From Hirundichthys speculiger (lineage: Eukaryota; Chordata; Actinopteri; Beloniformes; Exocoetidae), in contig JAGFBZ010000739.1 of the NCBI GenBank assembly GCA_018398805.1, positions 322,501 through 386,500 of the forward strand: DNA of 64,000 nucleotides, given 5' to 3'. Both the position numbers and the translations under genes were made by a program. Of this stretch, positions 60,242 to 64,000 are shown in pieces. The notes under the pieces were generated by a model. It did not search any database, had not been told where the DNA came from, and saw only the letters and a program-made list of their open reading frames with translations. Numbering within the stretch: the stretch's first letter is position 1; every line of letters begins with the position of its first letter.

Positions 60242-60336
60242 AAAAGCATGTGAGCAACATGCGTTAACGCACGATACAATAAACGTCGGCGTAAATAAAT
60301 TAATGAGTTAACGTGATAATAATGCATTAACTTGCC

Positions 60337-60340
<4 letters not shown>
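60242..60340. repeat. hAT-like end (TTAACTTGCCCTA)
   Basis: The right edge 'gcattaacttgccctaatat' mirrors the TAGGGCAAGTTAACGC left end of the element at 39997, with similar GTTAACG motifs before it. The opposite end is not identified. Confidence 0.45.
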
Positions 60341-60404
<64 letters not shown>

Positions 60405-60410
60405 TATACA
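60341..60410. repeat. (TA)n microsatellite
   Basis: About 35 TA units, interrupted by CA near the right side, directly before the TA target of the next Tc1. Confidence 0.95.
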
Positions 60411-60413
60411 CTA

Positions 60414-61327
60414 CACTACCGGTCAAAAGTTCTAGAACACCTCCAGTTTTCCAGTTTCTATAGTAATTTACAGTACATAGCTTAATGTCTCAATGTAATC
60501 TGAAATTAATGTATAGAACAAATAAACAATTAGATATTTGAAAAAAGATATCATGAAATCTCTTTTACAAAAATTTAACCACAATCTTTGAGTCATCAAA
60601 GTCGCCACTTTTTGCAGATATAACAGACAAACACACTTGTGTTAGTGGCTTTCTTTCTACAATGGACATCTAATATTGTTGGGAAGGTTCTTCCCAACAC
60701 TGTCAGAAGTTTCCAGAAATGTGTTGAACTTACAGGTTGTTTTGGTTTCATCTTTCTCTCCAGTTCATCCCAAACCAGCTCAATGGGGTTCTGGTCTGGA
60801 CACAGGGCTGCCATTACATCATTTGAAGCCGACCGTCTTGTTCTTTTCTTTTAAGGTCATTCTGACAGAATGGATGTATGTTTTGGATCATTATCTTGCT
60901 GTAAGATGAACCCCTAAGCGACTAGGCGTAGACCAGAGAAGGTACTGGATGGCTCTGTAAAATGCCGTTGTAGCCCTTTTGGTCCAGGGTGTCAGTCGCT
61001 CTGTACAAGTCACCAACTCTGGATCCAGCAATCTGTTGATTACTTAAGAGCTTTGTAAGTAATCAACGGAGGTTGGGACATCTGTGGGAATTGTTTGCAT
61101 CAAATTTCAAGACTTAATTTACATCCATTGTTGCTTGATCACTGAAAAAGACCCCTCTTTTTTTTTATAACTCTGAAATTTGTTTTGGCAATCTAAACTT
61201 TTTTTCCACCTCTGGCAGTTTACTGCTTACCTTTGTACCATTTAAAGTTATTCACTGGACTTGACCCGCTTTAATTTAAATGAAAACAGGAAAAATAGGG
61301 GTGTTCTAAAACTTTTGACCAGTAGTG
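60414..61327 (-). mobile_element. Tc1-like element with internal deletion (TCAAAAGTT ends)
   Basis: TA at 60412-60413 and 61328-61329. Ends CACTACCGGTCAAAAGTTCT and AACTTTTGACCAGTAGTG are inverted. 914 bp, with only the 3' part of a transposase on the minus strand. Confidence 0.9.
60596..60814 (-). pseudogene. Tc1 transposase C-terminal fragment
   Basis: The minus frame reads CPDQNPIELVWDELERKMK, the motif that carries the last catalytic acid (E in NPIE), followed by 'KPQPVSSTHFWKLL'-like sequence of the family's C-terminus. The residues there read KPKQPVSSTHFWKLL. The helix-turn-helix and the first two catalytic aspartates are deleted or unreadable upstream (60815-61270). The frame then runs into the terminal repeat. 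Not functional. Confidence 0.82.
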
Positions 61328-61329
61328 TA

Positions 61330-63144
61330 TATATACACACTGCAGGCTGAATGAGAGGATGAGCCACAGGTGTGGAGATGGGCGGGGAAAACCAGGTCCA
61401 GGTAACTGGCAGAATACACAGGCTGAGAGTGAGGTATGATCTGAAATGACAGGAGAGTTAGTGATGTGACATAAAAACAGAAACACACTAGGAGCTCGAG
61501 TTGCTGACAGTAACTGGCCAAAGAGACAACAACTCCTTCTATTTTAACCACAAAAAAGTGAGGCAATTCCTGAAAAGGAAAAAAAAAAACATCCAGCTAA
61601 GAACAGCACCAAAAGATGGCATCCTTGAATCCTTCATGACACATTACCCTTTTTAAACATGAAAGCAATTATGGCATTACTTTTCCCCTGCAATAACAGG
61701 CTGGCCCCGGGCTACGCTCAAAATTAGACTCCAGATTCAACGTGCATTATTCCCCGTCACATTTATGATGAATTCTTTGAGGATGAGCCGTCGTTGTAGC
61801 CTTTTAATATTCCTCATTTGTATGCTGCAGGGACGTGAAGATGTTAAAATGCTGTTTCTTTTTTTTTCCCCCTCAGTCACATTTGACTTCCAGGTGCGTA
61901 CAGTATACTAATAGGATTTGTACCTGCACTTAAAGTCGGCACAGAAGCGCAGATTAAAAAAGAAAAAGAAAAGGAAAAACACACACATCGTGAAACATCA
62001 AAATGATTAAAAATCATTTTTGCTAAATGTCCCGGAGCCTGTTGTCTGCGACTGTCTTCAGAGCTCATGGAAATTGCTTTTTCCAGCCAGTAAATGCTTT
62101 CTCCTATCGTGTCCTCAAAATGAAATAGAAAAATAAGAACTATAATGTCAGTGATTTTGTCTTAGACCGCGGGAGGAGAGACGTACGAAGAAAGCTGAGA
62201 TTTTTATCATTTAATTTATCTTGAACAGTATGAAATATTCCAGTAGGAATCAGTAATTATGTACAAGCCACGGCTGAGTCTGTGTGAGCTGGTGAGATGG
62301 TCTTATTCCAGCAGGACATGATAACGCTCCCAGAAGACTGAAGACCCTACAAGTCTGGCCAAAAATACTGAAGGAAAAACTCTTTTCTGTCAAATATTAC
62401 CACCATTTTTAGCTGAGGAAAATTTTTCCAAATATTTATTATATAAAGTAAGAAAGCTTTGATGCTGCTTTATTAATTTCAAAAGATAAAGGGAAAGAAT
62501 TGTCAACAGCTGTAAGAGCAGCTTTACTCTGAGTGACAAAAGTGAAGCAAATATAATTTCATCGTCAAGCCGGCTTCAAACCATTATTGATCGCCTCCGC
62601 CAATATCTAATTTATTCTATTTTTATTGTTTTTCTCCCCCCTGTTATCAAATAAAAGCCTCACATTGTGATGTTGGGGAATGCATCTCTCTTCCAACGGG
62701 AGACGAAGCAGCGAAGACATTTGTTGTTGGGGTGGAATCCTCTAATGGCTTCATTTCCTCCGGCTCCATCCCGTTCAAGAGGAAGACGACGATAGTTTTG
62801 ATGGATAGTTCAATAAAATCCGAGCGCCACATCAAACCGGGTTCAGTCTTTGTTTGAAGCGAGAAGCCACGACACTTTGATTTTTTTTTGTTTCCTTCTT
62901 CTTCTTCTTCTTCTTTTTTTATATTCCCTTCCACTCCAGTTAATGAAATCAGTGACCCAGCTTTGTATATCTGTCAGATGATGTGGCTTTCAAGATTATG
63001 CTAGGCCCTCCGTCAGTCCCTTCAAGGATTCCTAGACATTCAAGTGGGAGGACAAAAAAAAGAGACAAAATTCCAGTGGCTGACTGAAAATTCTGTACTG
63101 GAAATTCATGAACTACTGGTAACCTTCGGCAGATCGTCCGTTTC
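61330..63144. other. No gene recognised
   Basis: Pyrimidine-rich (CTT)n at 62900-62915 and T-runs. 61690-61830 is a repeat-free stretch that might be conserved. No exon supported. Confidence 0.35.
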
Positions 63145-63235
63145 CATCATTCCATCTTATCCCGTCTCCAACATCTTCCTCTGTCACACCAATCAGTTGC
63201 ATGTCCTCTTTGGGAAAGGAACATCTGGATCGGCA
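63145..63235 (-). pseudogene. RTE/Rex3-like LINE relic
   Basis: The minus frame reads VPFPKEDMQLIGVTEEDVGD, resembling the '...EDM...GVTEEDA.DR..WR' segment near the C-terminus of RTE/Rex3-type ORFs in fish. Only about 30 codons can be matched, with no RT motif. Tentative. Confidence 0.45.
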
Positions 63236-64000
63236 ACAAATAAAAAGGACGGCCTGAAAATAACGTCATAGCAGGCTGTTGCACAAGTCTTTAGAGAAAT
63301 GGAGGAAACTTTCTAAAAGGTAACTCCTAATCTAAACGTTCTAGTGATGGAGAATGGTATCTGATACTAAGGCCACACATCTTCATTAATACTTGAACTT
63401 GGCTGAGATCCAGTGGCTGTATATAATTCAGGTCAATTTCCACCTTATCAAACCATCTAGTGACTTCTGCCCTGTGGATATGAGCGATGCAGCTTTGGAG
63501 GACACCACCACCAGACAGAAACGGGGAAAAAAAGTCATCTTTCCTAACATCTTTGCATTGATTTGGATGAATCTTTGTCATAAAAAGAGACAAGTTGACC
63601 CAAGACACGCCGGTGAATTCTGCCCAAGGCATCGGACATGGACCAGAAAACCTCAATATATTGGTCTAAAATAATGACTGGTATACTGACGACGACATTC
63701 AGCACTAATATGATAGTTTGTCAGAAAACAGCCTAACCTTGCTGGGAGCTGTTTCCACAAAGACTTGTTCTTAGTGTGCTTAGTTTTCCTTACAGTGCCA
63801 TCATTACAATATGAAAAAAAAAAATTAGATTTTTTTTTTTTTAAACTCTGCCTTTATGACTCCCTTCTCAGTTTTAAAGCAAAGAGGAAAATGGGCATCT
63901 GTTGGATTGGTGGACAAGTGCTAATGTAAAATAAGACAAATTTACAAATATTGGATTTTAGGGTGTCATGTGGTGACGAAAGCCTTGGTAATGATCTTTC
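63236..64000. other. No gene recognised
   Basis: Opposed frames of 93 and 109 codons overlap at 63327-63674, neither with a recognisable domain. A- and T-runs at 63813-63840. Confidence 0.35.

Noticed and set aside
63327..63674. 109-codon minus and 93-codon plus frames
   Set aside because: Opposed frames, no recognised domain and no terminal structure around them.

Overview
The window looks like teleost fish DNA. It is AT-rich, gene-poor vertebrate sequence crowded with a fish-type transposon community: IR/DR and short-TIR Tc1 elements, piggyBac, PIF/Harbinger, Tigger/pogo-like and many hAT elements, Rex/L2/RTE-type non-LTR relics with (AATTC)n or (CAAT)n tails, a tRNA-type SINE, and a mag-like Ty3/gypsy element. 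No complete host gene, tRNA or rRNA was found. The only host-gene candidate is a 102-bp exon-like segment at 43307-43408, so the window may be intergenic or lie in the introns of a large gene.

Layout. 1-12.4 kb: mostly unrecognised DNA with one copy of a TIR element (1461-1985), a LINE-like repeat (2376-3810), a SINE, one copy of a repeat called here 'family A', a strong 68-bp hairpin (7209-7276) and a (GT)n tract. 12.5-15.5 kb: an internally deleted piggyBac, a Tigger-like MITE and a solo LTR. 18.3-24.9 kb: a composite hAT, a LINE relic, a Tc1 relic split by a hAT with a perfect 8-bp target-site duplication (TSD), a deleted Tc1 and a hAT transposase fossil. 26-31.3 kb: MITE fragments, Tc1 and LINE relics, a telomere-like tract and a Harbinger element with a Myb/SANT-like ORF. 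34-40.2 kb: hAT MITEs, a 1.5-kb Tc1 with a decayed transposase, a GC-rich block and a second hAT fossil. 43.3-44.6 kb: the exon candidate, interrupted at its splice donor by a second copy of the composite hAT. 45.5-46.3 kb: a 5'-truncated LINE. 47.7-55.7 kb: three nested elements (an outer element with a 10-bp TSD, a TIR element inside it, and a full-length gypsy element inside that), then a nearly intact IR/DR Tc1. 56-64 kb: a SINE, a family A copy with a MITE in it, a deleted Tc1 beside a TA microsatellite and an RTE-like relic.

The coding content that works together belongs to the transposons. The gypsy element has LTRs, a tRNA-Ser primer site, gag, protease, RT, RNase H, integrase and a polypurine tract. 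Its two 192-bp LTRs differ at only 2 positions, yet gag-pol carries about ten frameshifts and no other nonsense codon that I found. The Tc1 at 54049-55675 needs only one stop and one A-run deletion to explain its damage. Where I say nothing was recognised, I mean by eye only; no database search was run.
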